This document shows positions 13,261-25,565 of a stretch of 64,000 bases of DNA, in pieces. This stretch comes from Vitis vinifera (lineage: Eukaryota; Streptophyta; Magnoliopsida; Vitales; Vitaceae): contig NC_081822.1 of assembly GCF_030704535.1 (NCBI RefSeq), forward strand, positions 11,649,001 through 11,713,000, in the 5' to 3' direction. Under the pieces are notes generated by a model, which was given only the letters and a program-made list of their open reading frames with translations, searched no databases and was not told the origin of the DNA. Within the stretch, counting starts at the first letter, position 1; each line of letters begins with the position of its first letter. The position numbers and the translations under genes are program-made.

Positions 13261-13524
13261 TGACAACTTTAAAGTTAAAGAAAATGCTTAACTTACAATT
13301 AAATTGTCAAATTTTGTATTTTAATCATTAAAATTTATTATAGAAAAATCATATGCTAATAGTAACCACCAAATGTTAATTCAAAATTTATGAAGTGATT
13401 TTCTAAATTTTTAGAAGCGTTTTACAATTGTTTGCAAATTATATAGCTTTAAATTGTATGATCTTCTAACTTTTTTTTGGTGTGGTGCCAATATTCCTTG
13501 TTTAACAAATAATTTCTAATAAAG

Positions 13525-13870
13525 CGTATTGGGAGTGATTTTGAGAAGAATATAACAGTTAGTTATTACTTTAAATGCTTAGTTCCAACTTTTGAAATCA
13601 TTTTTAAAAATTATAAAAATCTTCTTAAACTTTTAAAAACCTAAAACTTCACTAAAGTGATTTGTGATTTATGAACAATCACTTGATAGGCATTTCATAA
13701 CCTTTTTTTCAATATCCAAACATTAAATTATCATACTTAAAAAAGGTGTTTATAGAAATGCTACTAATAACAATGTTACAACCAAAAAATGCTTTTAAGT
13801 ATAATCACTTTCAAACTAATTCTATGGAGATTCTTCTAATTCAATCTTCTAGCGTTGCATTCAAACCTAT
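13525..13870. mobile_element. Diverged MITE, TIR type GGGAGTGATTTTGA
   Basis: It starts TTGGGAGTGATTTTGAGAAG and contains AACAATCACTTGATAG and AAAGTGATTTGTGA motifs. The same motifs occur in 31780-32105, where both ends are visible. The right end here is unclear (near TATAATCACTTTC at 13800). Such elements are usually hAT-like non-autonomous MITEs; that assignment is an inference from the terminal motif only. Confidence 0.45.
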
Positions 13871-13889
13871 AATACTCATATCTATTGTA

Positions 13890-14325
13890 ATGATATTAAG
13901 GAAATGTTTAGTAAAACTTAATATTTATTATTTAATGACTTAAGTTGACTTTAAGTTAAATTATAATTAAGTTGTTAATTTAAAACTTATTATTTAATTT
14001 TTATTTTAAGTATTAAATTTGTTTGATAAAATTAACTTAAAATTTATTTTAAATTATCAAATTAACAAATTTATCCTCATTAATTATAATTAGGGCAAAA
14101 GAGGTTGACAATGAAGATTGTGAAGTAACAAAAGAGATCACGAAAGTAATTAGGACAAATAGAGATAAAAATACAAACTTAAGAATAAATTAATTATGTT
14201 TACTTATTAGTCAAAGTTATTTTTGACTTTAAATCATACTACTAAATTATTTTACCAAACATACATAATTTACTTAATAAATTAAATTAAATTATTAAAC
14301 TGGAGTTAAAGCGTTACTTATTCTC
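13890..14325. mobile_element. AT-rich inverted-repeat element A
   Basis: The left end GTTTAGTAAAACTTAATATT with TTATTTAATGACTTAAG is mirrored by the right end near 14250-14310, which carries AAATTATTTTACCAAACAT and TTACTTAATAAATT. The left 200 bases match, as reverse complement, the right end of the element at 15085-16265 (including GTTTGATAAAATTAACTTAAA). The two elements are thus the same family in opposite orientation. There is no coding capacity. Confidence 0.6.
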
Positions 14326-15080
14326 CTTTTTGGCCTAATCTAGAATTTTTATGTAATCATTTTATCAACTCTCACCATTTTTTCTTGATACAAAACTGTC
14401 TTCACGCTCTTATTTTTCTTTTTTATGATTTAGTCGAAGTTTTGTTTAGGTTTGCAAAGAACCTAGTACTTCATCCAACCTCATGGTACTCATATATTTT
14501 GATTCTTCAATCAATACAATTTAATACTGAGATTATATTATTAAGGTTCAAAAAATTTCTCTAAATCTTAAAGATCTTAAATGTTTTTGTAATTAAATTT
14601 CACCTAATCGATAAGACTTAAGAGCTAATATTAGTGGAAATAATTAAAAAGAAGATCTATTTTACCCATAGAAAGAAGCTTGAATTGATAAAAAGCATGT
14701 ATCTAAACATTATTTACTTATTAAGATTTCTCATGCGCCTTATGCTGCAATTGAGACAAGTAAAAAATTTCTCCAAATAATTTTTTTGTACTTGTATGGA
14801 TTGTGTTTCATCTACTATATCATACAAATTAATTATGTATCCACTTTCATCAAATATCTTGATATCTTAACAAGAGTTTACAATTTGCCAAATTAAATTG
14901 TGGAAGCAAGATCTAATTGTACTTGTGGTTAGTTGTTGCATCTTTGATCTTCATATTTTCATAGTGCAAACAATAAATAAATAAATTGTCACCAAAACAA
15001 AAATACCATATCACTTTTGTTTTATTTTTTTTAATATGCATTCAAACAATTATAAAAACCTAATTTCAATAAAACCAAAT
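14326..15080. other. Intergenic AT-rich DNA, nothing recognised
   Basis: Frames on both strands are short. No splice-consistent exon, RNA gene or terminal repeat was seen. Confidence 0.4.
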
Positions 15081-15084
15081 TGTT

Positions 15085-16265
15085 AATGGGTGTTTGGAAA
15101 ACCAACCTTAATAACTTAAAAGTAACTTAATAACTTAATTTAAATTATTAAGTAAATTAAGTATGTTTGGTAAAATAATTTAATAGTATAACTTAAAGTA
15201 AAAAACAACTTAAAGTAATAAGTAGAATTAATTAACTTATTTTCAAGTTTATATCTTCATTTTACCTTATCATTTTCATTTGCTCAATTACTTTAATGAT
15301 CTCCTTTAGTACATATTCTTCATTATTATTCCACCTCTTTTACTCTAAGGTCATGTTTAATTGGTCGGATATAACATAAAACATAATAAGAGAAAAAATT
15401 TTATATCTTATCTCATGTTTAGTTGATGATGGGATATGATAAGTTATATAATCATTTATATTATCATATGTTCAACCAAACATGGATATAATAAATGGTA
15501 AGATATATTATCAATTTTTTTTTCATGAGATATGTTAATTACATATTAAGATATGTGATATGTGATATGCATATCCAATGCATCATAAATTTATTTATTT
15601 TTATCAATTTTATATTTTTTTATATACTCATTTTGCAAAATAATTTTTTTATTATAAATTAAATTTATGGTTAAAAAGAAAAACTAATAAAATATTATGA
15701 ATATATGATATATAAAAATAAAATAATATTAACATATGATACATAAATTATTTTTATATATTGAATAATATAATATAAAAAAATTTCTTTATAAATTTTA
15801 AATATTTTAATGATGAATTTTATTAAATATAAAAGAAATTTCATATTTTTTATTTGTGATATAATTTTTATTTTAAACATTGAAAATAATATATATACTA
15901 TTTTTCTATTCCTTTTACAAATTAAATATAAACATAATATAACACAACATATTTATAGGATATGCTACCTTAGAATATGATATTTATAGGAAATATTTGA
16001 AAATATCATATTTCATTGAAAATCATGTCCTACGATATGTATTTATTATCCAATGAAATATAATATCTTAAGATATATATATCATATCATATTCTATCTC
16101 GCCAAGTTTAATTATAATTTATGATGATAAATATGTCAATGTAATGATTTAAAATAAATTTTAAGTTAATTTTATCAAACAACTTTAATACTTAAATAAT
16201 AATTAAGTAATAAATTTTAAGTCAATAATTAAGTCATTAAATAATAAGTTTTACCAAAAAGCCTT
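15085..16265. mobile_element. AT-rich inverted-repeat element B, interrupted by a nested element
   Basis: The outer ends are inverted repeats: left GTGTTTGGAAAACCAACCTT with TAACTTAATAACTTAATTT, right AATTAAGTCATTAAATAATA followed by TTTTACCAAAAAGCC. It is the same family as 13890-14325. The interior is split by a second inverted-repeat element at about 15355-16115, so the outer element predates the nested one. Confidence 0.6.
15355..16115. mobile_element. Nested MITE within element B
   Basis: The left end is TCATGTTTAATTGGTCGGAT followed by ATAACATAAAACATAATA. The right end is ATATCATATCATATTCTATC followed by TCGCCAAGTTTAATTATAA, an imperfect reverse complement of the left. The interior is rich in ATATGATA and TATCATAT words in both directions. 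There is no protein-coding capacity. Class unassigned. Confidence 0.55.
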
Positions 16266-16551
16266 TTAATAAAGTTAAGATTTCCAATCCTAAAACCCAA
16301 ATAACTTTAATATTAATAAAATTCTAATAAGATAAGGGAACAAAAACTTGGTTTATTAAGGAATTCTACAAAAATCGTTTTAAATAATCTTATAATTTTT
16401 AGAAAAGATCTTAAAAACTTCACCCAATAACATTTAAAAAAAAAAAACCTTTGAGGTGTTAAGAATAAATGCATCCAATCCCCACCCAATTTTCATATAA
16501 AATATAAGTACGGTTGAAAATTTACATTTAAAATATAATGATTTTTAAAAA

Positions 16552-17479
16552 GGGAGAATTATCCAAAAGGGTAGGTTGGGGAGAACAATTACTAAAAAGG
16601 GTGATATCTTTTAATAATTCTGGGGAAGACTTTAATAAGCTTAATATACCAAAACTGCCCTTTAACTAAAACTTCTAAAATTCAAAGCATTTAAAGCACT
16701 TCACTTGATTTGTCAATACATTTATGGTACATGGGTCCCACATTTATTGTAATTATTGATATTTATATTTTAAATCAAAATTTTGGGTTTAACCCTTACA
16801 ATTATATATAATTTGTTATTTAAATTTACTATTTAAAACAAAAATACTTTTAAAAAATATTTTCAAAATATCATTTATTATTTTTTTTTCTTTTTTATTT
16901 TTATTCTAATTTTTAATTTTATGAAGAAAAAAATAAGTTTTATAATTATATAATAAAAATGATGATTTTTTCATATATATATATGTTAAATTGACAAATT
17001 ATGTTTTTGTATTAAATTTAAGAATAATAAAATGTTTAATTTTTCATTCAGATTATCTAAAAAGAATAAGAAAATGATAGAGAATGTTTAATCATTTTTT
17101 TATTTTTATAATAAAATAATTTTAAAAAATTTATATGATTTTTTTCCGTTGCATAGTGTTTTTTATTTATTTATAAATTTTCATATATATTTTTTTTTTC
17201 AATGCATCAAGTGGATGATGTTAATATATTTGATATGTTGAATATTAATAAGGTATAAAAGGTGATCCTCAAGATTATTACTTTTATTATAAAATACAGG
17301 TACAACAAAAATATGTTATAATTACAATATAAATACACTTACATTACAATAAAACCTAATTAAGAAATTTATGAATTTTTTTATAAAAATGATAATTTGT
17401 ATGATCATACCATATTTCACAACATACCTATATCATAAATAATTTCTGAAATAAAATAAAATACTAATTTGAATTCACG

Positions 17480-17512
<33 letters not shown>

Positions 17513-18273
17513 CAAAAATTATTAAATAATTTCAAAACACTAAATAAATGTTGTTAATATATTAATACGATGTGTTAATACCAATAGAGTATGAATAAAT
17601 ATTTTTAAAATTATTACTTTTATAATGAAATATAGGTACAACATAAATGCATTATACTTACAATATAAATACACTATCATTACAATATATTACAACATAA
17701 TTTAATTTATTTTTATTTAATTTTTTCACGTGCTATATTACCTAATGAATAATTGTGAGTTATTCCATTTAATAGGTGTGTGTTAGTCAATTGAATATTT
17801 ATATATTATTCAATTGATGAGTGCTCGTAAAAAATAATTATTTATTATATTATGATAATAAAGTTTTTAATTGTATGTTTTATATATAAAATGATATAAT
17901 AACTTTAGAATATGGTTTTTATTTATGAGATATTAAATTTTTTTTTTTACAAGGTTCTTTAAAAAATCTCAAGTTTTTTTTAATAAAAAAATAGCAAATT
18001 TTTAAACAGTTAATTATTCAAAATTGACAACAATTTTTTCAAGCTAAGAAATGTACCGTTGATTGCCTATCAACTGGGACATATCATCATGTATGGGTTC
18101 CACAACATTTATCAACCTGTACTTATCATCATGTGTAGGCCCCACATGATTGACAATCTCAATTTATTTATAAATAATATAGAAAACATATTCAAGGGTA
18201 AAATTGTCTTCTAAAACAATGAGCCTTTATAGTCATTTTTTTTTTCTAACCCACCCTTTTGGATAATTCTCCC
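16552..18273. mobile_element. 1.7-kb non-autonomous Mutator-like element with perfect 9-bp target duplications
   Basis: Terminal inverted repeats start GGGAGAATTATCCAAAAGGG at 16552 and end with the reverse complement CCCTTTTGGATAATTCTCCC at 18273. Similarity continues a few bases further (TAGGTTGGGG against TGGGTTAGAA). A perfect direct repeat TTTTAAAAA flanks it (16543-16551 and 18274-18282), the 9-bp length expected of Mutator-like elements. The interior is AT-rich and lacks transposase. It has subterminal GTGGGACCCATG-like words at both ends (near 16730 and 18085-18150) and a TA dinucleotide run at 17484-17512. Confidence 0.85.
17484..17512. repeat. (TA)n microsatellite
   Basis: An uninterrupted TA run of about 14 units lies inside the Mutator-like element. 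Such a run would be expected to vary in length between individuals. Confidence 0.9.
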
Positions 18274-18289
18274 TTTTAAAAATTGAATC

Positions 18290-19560
18290 ATTAAAATTTT
18301 TTATTACCTTAAATTGTAAAATTTCAAAAATATGAAGTAAATCTATATCACGGATATAATAATAAAATATTTGGTTAAAATTGATGAAATAATCCGTAAA
18401 TTGTAAATATAACCCTTCTCATGTTTTTATTTGAAAAGTAATCAATTTTTTATATAAATATTTTTTATTGTTCCAAGTATTTATATGTAGGTTTTTAAAG
18501 AAAATATTATTTTTACAAGAAAATAATTAAGACATTTTTATCAAAATGAGACAAAAAAAATGACAAATGGTTAAATTTCAAAAATTAGATTTTCATTGAA
18601 CCTTTTAATCAAATAACCTTATAATAACTAGGATTAATTGATTAAAAGGGATGAAAAGATCCCAAATTTGTAAAATTAACAACTCCCACTTTTGAACTTG
18701 AAGAGTAATCAATTTTTGATATAAATACCCTTCAACATTTTCATTATTTTATATGTGTGTTTTAAAAGAAACTATTATTTTTGCAAAAAAAAAAGAAAAA
18801 GAAAGTGCGGGTAATCTTTTAATCAATTATCCCTAATAATTATACCAATAATATAGAAATTATATATTATCATTTTTATCTTTAAAAACAAAAAATAGGG
18901 AGTGTATATATAAATTGTAGAATATTTATATAACCACATAAATTAATCATATATGATTGAAGGATACTAATAATAGAAAATCACTTTAAAGAATATATAT
19001 GTTTGAGCGATCACAAAAAAAACAAGTGATTGATTGTTGCAATCGAGTCTTCCTCTCTATGATCTTGATAACAACTATGGTGACTCTATGAGAAAATAGA
19101 AAGACCCTTTATCTAGATTAGAGAGGGGACTTAGCATAACTCAATATTGGGTTTTCATTGGGTCCTCCCATAATGGGTTTCAATGAGACCCATAGCCTAC
19201 AGTTGCCACTCAATTGAGCTTCTACTCAAAAGATACAAAACTCAATCCAAATGTGATTACTAGTTAATTGAGCTCATTATATAATATACTATCCATTAAC
19301 CCGTTTTTTGCAAATACAAATTATTCAATTAATGTTAGCCCATATAAAAAATTTCCAACATAAATACCTTAATTTTTTTGGATAAATACAAACAAGACTT
19401 CTTTTGAGATAAAATTCTAAAGTTAGAATTTTCAAAACTAAAAAAAGAAGTCTATTACAAATACAAATGCTCTAAAAGGAAGTCCATTACAAATACAAAT
19501 ACAAATACTATATTTATATATATATACATATATGTAAGCAGACACTTTATCAATGGTTAT
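18290..19560. other. AT-rich intergenic DNA upstream of the IFRD-like gene
   Basis: 18410-18560 and 18690-18840 are imperfect direct copies about 280 bases apart; both contain AGTAATCAATTTTT, ATATAAATA and AAGAAA-TATTATTTTT blocks. 18990-19330 has mixed composition without a recognisable gene. A TATATATATACATATATG stretch at 19515-19534 is a candidate core promoter for the gene that starts at 19610, but low complexity makes it unreliable. Confidence 0.4.
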
Positions 19561-19609
19561 ACAAACAGTTTTCTATTTTGATCATCCTCACCATCTTTTC
19601 TCTGCCACA

Positions 19610-22600
19610 ATGGAAGGCTACACCAAAAATTCGGAGATTCCTGAGGGTAATTGAGAAAAAATTTCCTCACTTGTTGTACAGGGTTTTATTTTTGTATATT
19701 AATTTGTTCCCACCATTGTAGGTATCTTCTACATCAATTTGGATCAATTGTTCGAGAAAAGGTTGTTTTCTACAATCTTTTTAATTTGAAAATATTTTTG
19801 TCGGGAAAATTTTACTGACTCAATCTTGATGTCAAATTTTACAATGCAGAGTATCGCAAAGAGAGAGCGCGCTGTCTTTCAATATCCGGGCCTTTACTGA
19901 GAACCGGCAAAATCATGGGTTTATAGAGCAGAAGTAAGTCACAGTACCGTTTGGATACGTAACTTTCAGACTCTGTTTGGAAATTTTTTTGAAGTATGTT
20001 GGTTTCTTGCAGTTTGATTACTTTACTGTATCGATGCCTGGATTCCATGACGAAGGGGTCTGCCAAAGAGATTTCCTTAGCAGCTCACACCATTGGTTTG
20101 TTGGGACTTTCCAAATATTAAGTTAATTTTTGCTCTCACTTTCTGTTTTGGAATATTCGATCATTCATCCTTTTCTTGGTGTCTATTTGTAGGACTGGTG
20201 GCTGTGGCGGTTGCCCACAGGGCACGTGAAGTATACGTGGAGTCGCTCCCTGTGCTGTCCGCCGCTCTTAAATCTGGTTCCGTATCTTCAAAGGTACGTA
20301 TATGGAATGGAATCTAGTTATGGCCAGATTTAGAGTTTTGATAAAAAATAGTATATTTTAAAAAAAATCTAAAAAATAAACTAGATTATAAAATAATGTC
20401 TAATCTAACGTGTTTGAATCACATAAATTGTCATGTCATAAAATCGTAATTAATGACTATAGTTTTATTTTTCTAAAACGATTAGGAACCGTAATCATCA
20501 ATCACGATTTTAACTTTAAGTTTAAAGCCGTAGTTGGTGACTACAGTTTTAATTTCTTTTTAAAATGGTCAAAGACGTAGTGACCAACTACACTTTAACT
20601 TTATATATACAACTTTAATTTTTTTAAATAAAAATATTATATTATTTTGATTTTAAATAAACTTATCTCATTATTTAAAAAATAATAATATATAAAATTA
20701 AATAATTGATATTTTTAATTTGATATAAAAATATATTTTTTTAATTTTATTACAACAACCGGCACTATATTTAATATAAATATATTTAGTTAATTATATT
20801 TAAATATATATAAAATATAATAAACTATATTTATTTAAAATAAATAAATTATAAAAGCCTATTTAGAAAAAATATATATATAAATTATTATATTAATTAA
20901 TAAATTATTATACATTATATGTAAGTGGTATATAACATCTCTCTCACATACATACATATATATAATTTAATTTAAATTTTAAATTTATCATATTTTTATT
21001 TAAATATATAAATAAATTATTATCATATCGATATGATATTATGAACTTAAATTAAAATATGATAAATTTTAAACTTAAATTAAACTTTTATACATGTGAT
21101 ATTATATACCACTTACATATAGTATATAAAAAAATTATTAGTTAATATAATAATTTATATTATTTATTTTTTAATAGGCTTTCATAATTTATTATATTTT
21201 ATTTATATTTAAATATAATTAATTAAATATATTTATATTAAATATAATGCCTGTTATTTTAACAAAATTTTAAACAATATTTTTATATCAAATTAAAAAT
21301 ATCAATTATTTAATTTTATATATTATTATTTTTTAAATAATAAGATAAGTTTATTTAAAATCAAAATAATATAATATATTTTATTTTAAAAAATTAAAGT
21401 TATATATATAAAGTTAAAACGATTTTAAAAAAAATTCAAAACTATAGTCACTAACTAGGGCTTTAAACTTAAGTTAAAACCGTGGTTGGTTACCAATGTT
21501 TTCTAATCGTTTTAGAAAAATAAAACTGTAGTTACCAACTACGGCTTTATGATATTGTGATACAACCGCACTAAATTGACCATTATTTTGTAAACAAGTT
21601 TATCTTTTAGATTTTTTTTTTTTTAAATGTAGTATTTTAGGTCAAAACTCCCGAATTTATCCCTAACATAATTTTTAATGATCTCAAAATTTAATGCAGA
21701 TATTAGAATGTTTGGTTCTTGTAACCTTTTTCGGGGCAGAGAATTGCGAAGATACTCAAAGTGCAATGCAGATGATATGGGAGTTCATTCATAAGAAATC
21801 AGCCTCAACTGTAAGCGCTACTGCTATATCCGCCATGTATACATTTTTGTTCATGTTTTCATATTATTCTCATCATTAGTTCCCATGGGTCCAAATCTCA
21901 CTCTCTCAGTTGCTAGCTACTGCAATATCGGCATGGACATTTCTTCTTGCATCCATGGATGGATGGAAACTTAGTTATAAACATTGGCAAGGGTAAGTGT
22001 AACGAGCCTGGACAATGTCTTAAAATTTTGAGTACATTTAAGAAGTGATAAAATAATTTTTTTTTTTTGAACTTATGTAGGGCAACTTCTTATTTGTCTA
22101 ATCTACTGAAGGAGGAGGATGAAGCTGTTCGTCTTGCAGCGGGTGAAGCACTGGCTCTAATACTTGAGACAGGATTTCTTGAGAAGTTCTCCGGCCACTG
22201 CTCTAGCATAAAGAGCGATGAAATCATAAACAATGTGAACAAGTTTATCCTCAAATTTAGAGCAGAATATCATGAGAGCCAAGATTCTAGCAAACAACTC
22301 GATTTCATTTGTGATGTTCTAAAGTTTTTTGAGGTATTGCTGATTTTCCATTTGTGCATTTCATTATCTAATTGTAATTTGCAAATATACCGATTTTGAA
22401 ATGTTTGGAAGCAGGATGATTATTATCCCCAAGTTTCTGTGAACATTGGTGGGCATATACTGACATTATCAACATATTCTCAGTTAATACAGGTTTGTTA
22501 GCTATTTTTCTTGTTCTTTTAACTTCTCCAAGATTTTTCAGCATCTGCTAATCGATTTTTTCAAACAGCTCAACTTTCTGAAGCAGTTTCTGGGGTGCGG

Positions 22601-23673
22601 ATTTGAAAGGCATATGATGGTTCGTTTTTTTTGTTGGGATTGAGCCATAAGCCATCATCATTGGCGCTTAGCACATCTAAAGGAAAGACCAGAGGTCCAG
22701 AACCGTGGCCACTAGCCCAGATGGTACCAGGATTGATATTTAGATGAACTTAAGGTTTGGTCCTAGATTCAATTCCTGGGGACGCCTCCTTTAAAGGAAC
22801 AAATAAACAATTGGTGGATTGAGGGGTCATGGTTCCGGGCACCAACCATGATGGGTTCATAAGGCTCAATCCCAACATTTTTTCTCCTATGCGTTTCACA
22901 TATGATCAATTTTTTTAAATGTCTAGTTTGTGAATCAAATCTTTGATTGGTTAAACAGGGAAACGAATTTCTCCAGAGTGTCTTCGACTTCACACCGGAA
23001 AAACATTTCCATCATGAAAAAATCTGGGACGAGGTTAGTTTACAGATCCAGAAAATGCTCATTTTGATGCTTTTAATAAGGGTTAGAAATGTTTAGATTC
23101 AGTACTTCTGTTTGAGGATTCAAATTATGTAACAAAGTGTTTGAAATATTCAGGCCACTGTCATGTATTTCATACCCGAAGCAAGAACCAAGAGAACCAG
23201 ACAGGTATCTGTTTGTAAATTTCCTCTGAAGCATTTCACTTTCTTTTCTCCATACCATATAAATTTACTTGGAGGTTCTTCATCATCACATGTTCCTTTC
23301 TTTATCCAGAGACTATTTATGTCCCCTAATTCTGCATATAACAAGGCAAGAACTCAGTTACTGAACAAGAATAGAATGTTAACCAAGGTAATTTCTTCCC
23401 GCTTGCTTTCTTTTCTTTTCTTTTTTTCTTTTCTTTTCTTTTGTGTAATTAAATTAAGGTACTAAAAGAAATTTATTATCTTAAATTGTAAAATTTAAAA
23501 AAAATGATTTTTAAAGATATAAAGTAAATTTATTATTTTCTTATAATATTTTACAAAAGTTTCTAATTTTAATATATGTTTTTGAAGTTTTATTTACTAA
23601 CTGATGGCTTATGCTAACATCTCGAGTTGGTTTCCATGTGCAGCGGGGAAGCATTGGTCATGGTGATGAATGA
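19610..23673 (+). CDS. Interferon-related developmental regulator (IFRD) family protein, 14 exons, intact
   Basis: IFRD/TIS7-type proteins are helical-repeat nuclear or cytoplasmic co-regulators; the plant members are poorly characterised. Exons: 19610-19646, 19722-19761, 19850-19933, 20013-20095, 20193-20293, 21700-21810, 21910-21992, 22081-22333, 22415-22492, 22569-22619, 22959-23033, 23154-23204, 23310-23387 and 23644-23673. All use GT-AG and phases agree throughout, giving 384 codons plus stop. Family signatures are QLFEKR near residue 25, LITLLYRCLDS, KGSAKEISLAAHTIGL, AISAWTFLLASMDGW and AVRLAAGEALALI. The conserved IFRD C-terminal block is RLFMSPNSAYNKARTQLLNK. Plant relatives I recall are slightly longer at the N-terminus, so the short first exon deserves checking against transcripts. 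Introns 5 and 10 carry insertions that do not disturb the frame. Very likely functional. Confidence 0.92.
20333..21650. mobile_element. 1.3-kb fully palindromic Mutator-like element in IFRD intron 5
   Basis: The element begins GAGTTTTGATAAAAAATAGT and ends with the diverged reverse complement at 21650 (ACTC preceded by GTCAAA). The inverted repeat runs nearly to the centre: left-arm words such as TTTTATTTTTCTAAAACGATTA (20464-20485) reappear complemented at 21508-21530, and the AT-rich cores mirror each other. Flanking 9-mers CCAGATTTA (20324-20332) and CCGAATTTA (21651-21659) match at 7 of 9 positions, as expected of an old Mutator-type target duplication. There is no coding capacity. A transcript through it could fold into a long imperfect hairpin. 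Confidence 0.8.
22632..22877. mobile_element. Short terminal-inverted-repeat element in IFRD intron 10
   Basis: The ends are TGTTGGGATTGAGCC and GGCTCAATCCCAACA, perfect inverted repeats of 15 bases with weaker similarity for another 15. T runs lie on both sides, so a target duplication cannot be measured. The TG...CA ends also fit a very small LTR-only copy (TRIM type), while the long inverted similarity fits a MITE. I leave the class open. There is no coding capacity. Confidence 0.55.
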
Positions 23674-23699
23674 AGAAGTGGAGCAGGAAAAGAAGATTG

Positions 23700-25420
23700 T
23701 TTTAGGGCTTCAAGTACAGTGCTTGGGTCTTAAGAGCAACAACATTTTTTATTTATTATTTTTTAATTTTTTATATTAAAATTATAAAAAAATAATTTAC
23801 TATAACATCATATTTTAAATTTATAAAGAAATGGAATTAAATGTATAAATTTTATGTAATATTTTATTTTATTTATTTTAAAATGTATGATTATTGTTCA
23901 AAGCCAGCTCAATCAATGCAAGTTGGTTCAACCAATCCGTTGACTAATTGAGGTCAACCTTACCCCTCTAAGACTAATTGTAGAAGTCACTAAAATCCCT
24001 CATTAAATGTCTCATTCTTCTACTATTATAAGATTGTAATTTTTTAGCTCAAAAAAGTTTAAGAGAAATCGGGTATTATCACTCTTTTAACTTTGGTAAA
24101 CTTTTTAAACATCAGAGTGTTGATAACCCTAAAACAATCAACACCGAGTAAATTCAGGGTATCATCAGTGGTAGGATTTGAACATAGGATCATATATCAT
24201 TTATTAGAACCCCACTTTCCATTGTTCATCCGAACTAACTAGGTTGCCCTGATGGATAAAATATTAATATGCTAAGGGAACAAAAACTTGGTTCAATAAT
24301 TGACATCTACAAAAATTATTTCAAATAATCTCATAATTTTGAGAAAACATCTTTTAAAATTATCTGGTGATGAGGCCCTATTCCAAATATCAATGACACA
24401 CCCCACCCCCATTTTATAATCATGGTCTTGGTTCATGTCTTTTTTGAAACAAGAGAGTTTTTGATAATGAGAATGAAAAATAATTAATAATTAATCAAGT
24501 AGCTTCTATGAAGGATGGTCTATAATTGTTAATTAATAGGGACCTTTTATATTAAAAGAAAATATTGTATTTATAATGTGGGTTTTGCGTTGATCATAAA
24601 GTTAATATCATTTTCCTAATGTAAAAATTTTATTTTAACAAAAAAAAAAAACTTGGAATGTCCTTGCCTTCATGATAAGACTTCTCAAAACAATTTCACA
24701 AATAACATTAAAATAACGGATAAGAAAATGAAATAAAAACAAGTCTAAGTTAATAATTCTATTAAAATATTAATAACATCAAATTTCAACTTTATGCATA
24801 AATGGAGTTAAACATTTAATTTTATTATACTATTTTATTTAATTTGTTTTAAATTTTATGATTATTGAATAACATAAAAATAAAATAACAATTTCACTAA
24901 ATTCATTCCACTTTTTTGGCTTCTCCTTTCTTTGCTAAGATGAGAGCTATAGTTTTAAACATAACAATATAACAGGAAAAAAAAGGCCATTATAATCTTT
25001 TAATTTAGATGGAATTAAGTAACCATAGATAATGAAAATGAGTTTCTTATTGTCTTTTTATAACTGCTTTCAAAAACAATTTTTAAATTTTTTTTTGAAA
25101 ACTATTATATGATTTTTGTAGAACAAAAATATGTTTGAAAATTTATAATGTTTTTAACCTATTTTGAATATTTTAAAAATGATTTTTATATTTAGTATTT
25201 TATTTTTAATTATTTTATATGTTTGTATAATTAATTTTTACAATAATTTTTAGAAAATAAGTGAAAATAATTAAAACAGGTTTTTTTTTTAAAAAAAAAA
25301 TTATGTTTTTTTATACTTAAAAATAGAAAATAGAGGACATATTTTGATTGCTAAACCAGTTTTTTTTCTTTCTTTCTTTATTTATTTTTAGAATAAAAAT
25401 TGTTATAAAAAATAGTTTTA
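23700..25420. other. AT-rich intergenic DNA with repeats
   Basis: It begins with the presumed 3' untranslated region of the IFRD-like gene. It then contains a dispersed repeat (23890-24110) and a decayed MITE-like stretch at 25040-25370. The latter resembles the reverse complement of the repeats at 36410-36990 (AAAAATGATTTTTAT and TTTTTAGAAAATAAGTGAAA words). No gene seen. Confidence 0.45.
23890..24110. repeat. Dispersed repeat, copy 2 (mate at 11985-12215)
   Basis: Same orientation and same order of shared blocks as 11985-12215, about 70-80 percent alike by eye: GGTTCAACCAATCCG, CTAAGACTAATTG, TTCTTCTACTATTATAAGATTG, AATTTTTTAGCTC and GTATTATCACTC. Family unknown. Confidence 0.6.
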
Positions 25421-25565
25421 TTTGAGACGGCAATTTCTCGTGGGAAACTCTATCAAGGATGGCACAAAACGCCACCGTTTTAGGCCATCTGGTCTCACTC
25501 CCAAAACGCAGCGTTTATCTCCTCCACCTCTAACATCTCCACCATCGCGGCTGGGTTTTGGTGTG

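Noticed and set aside
22765-22800. tRNA/SINE-like B-box phrase in the small IFRD intron 10 element
   Set aside because: GATTCAATTCC is only loosely like a B box, and the terminal inverted repeats argue against a SINE.
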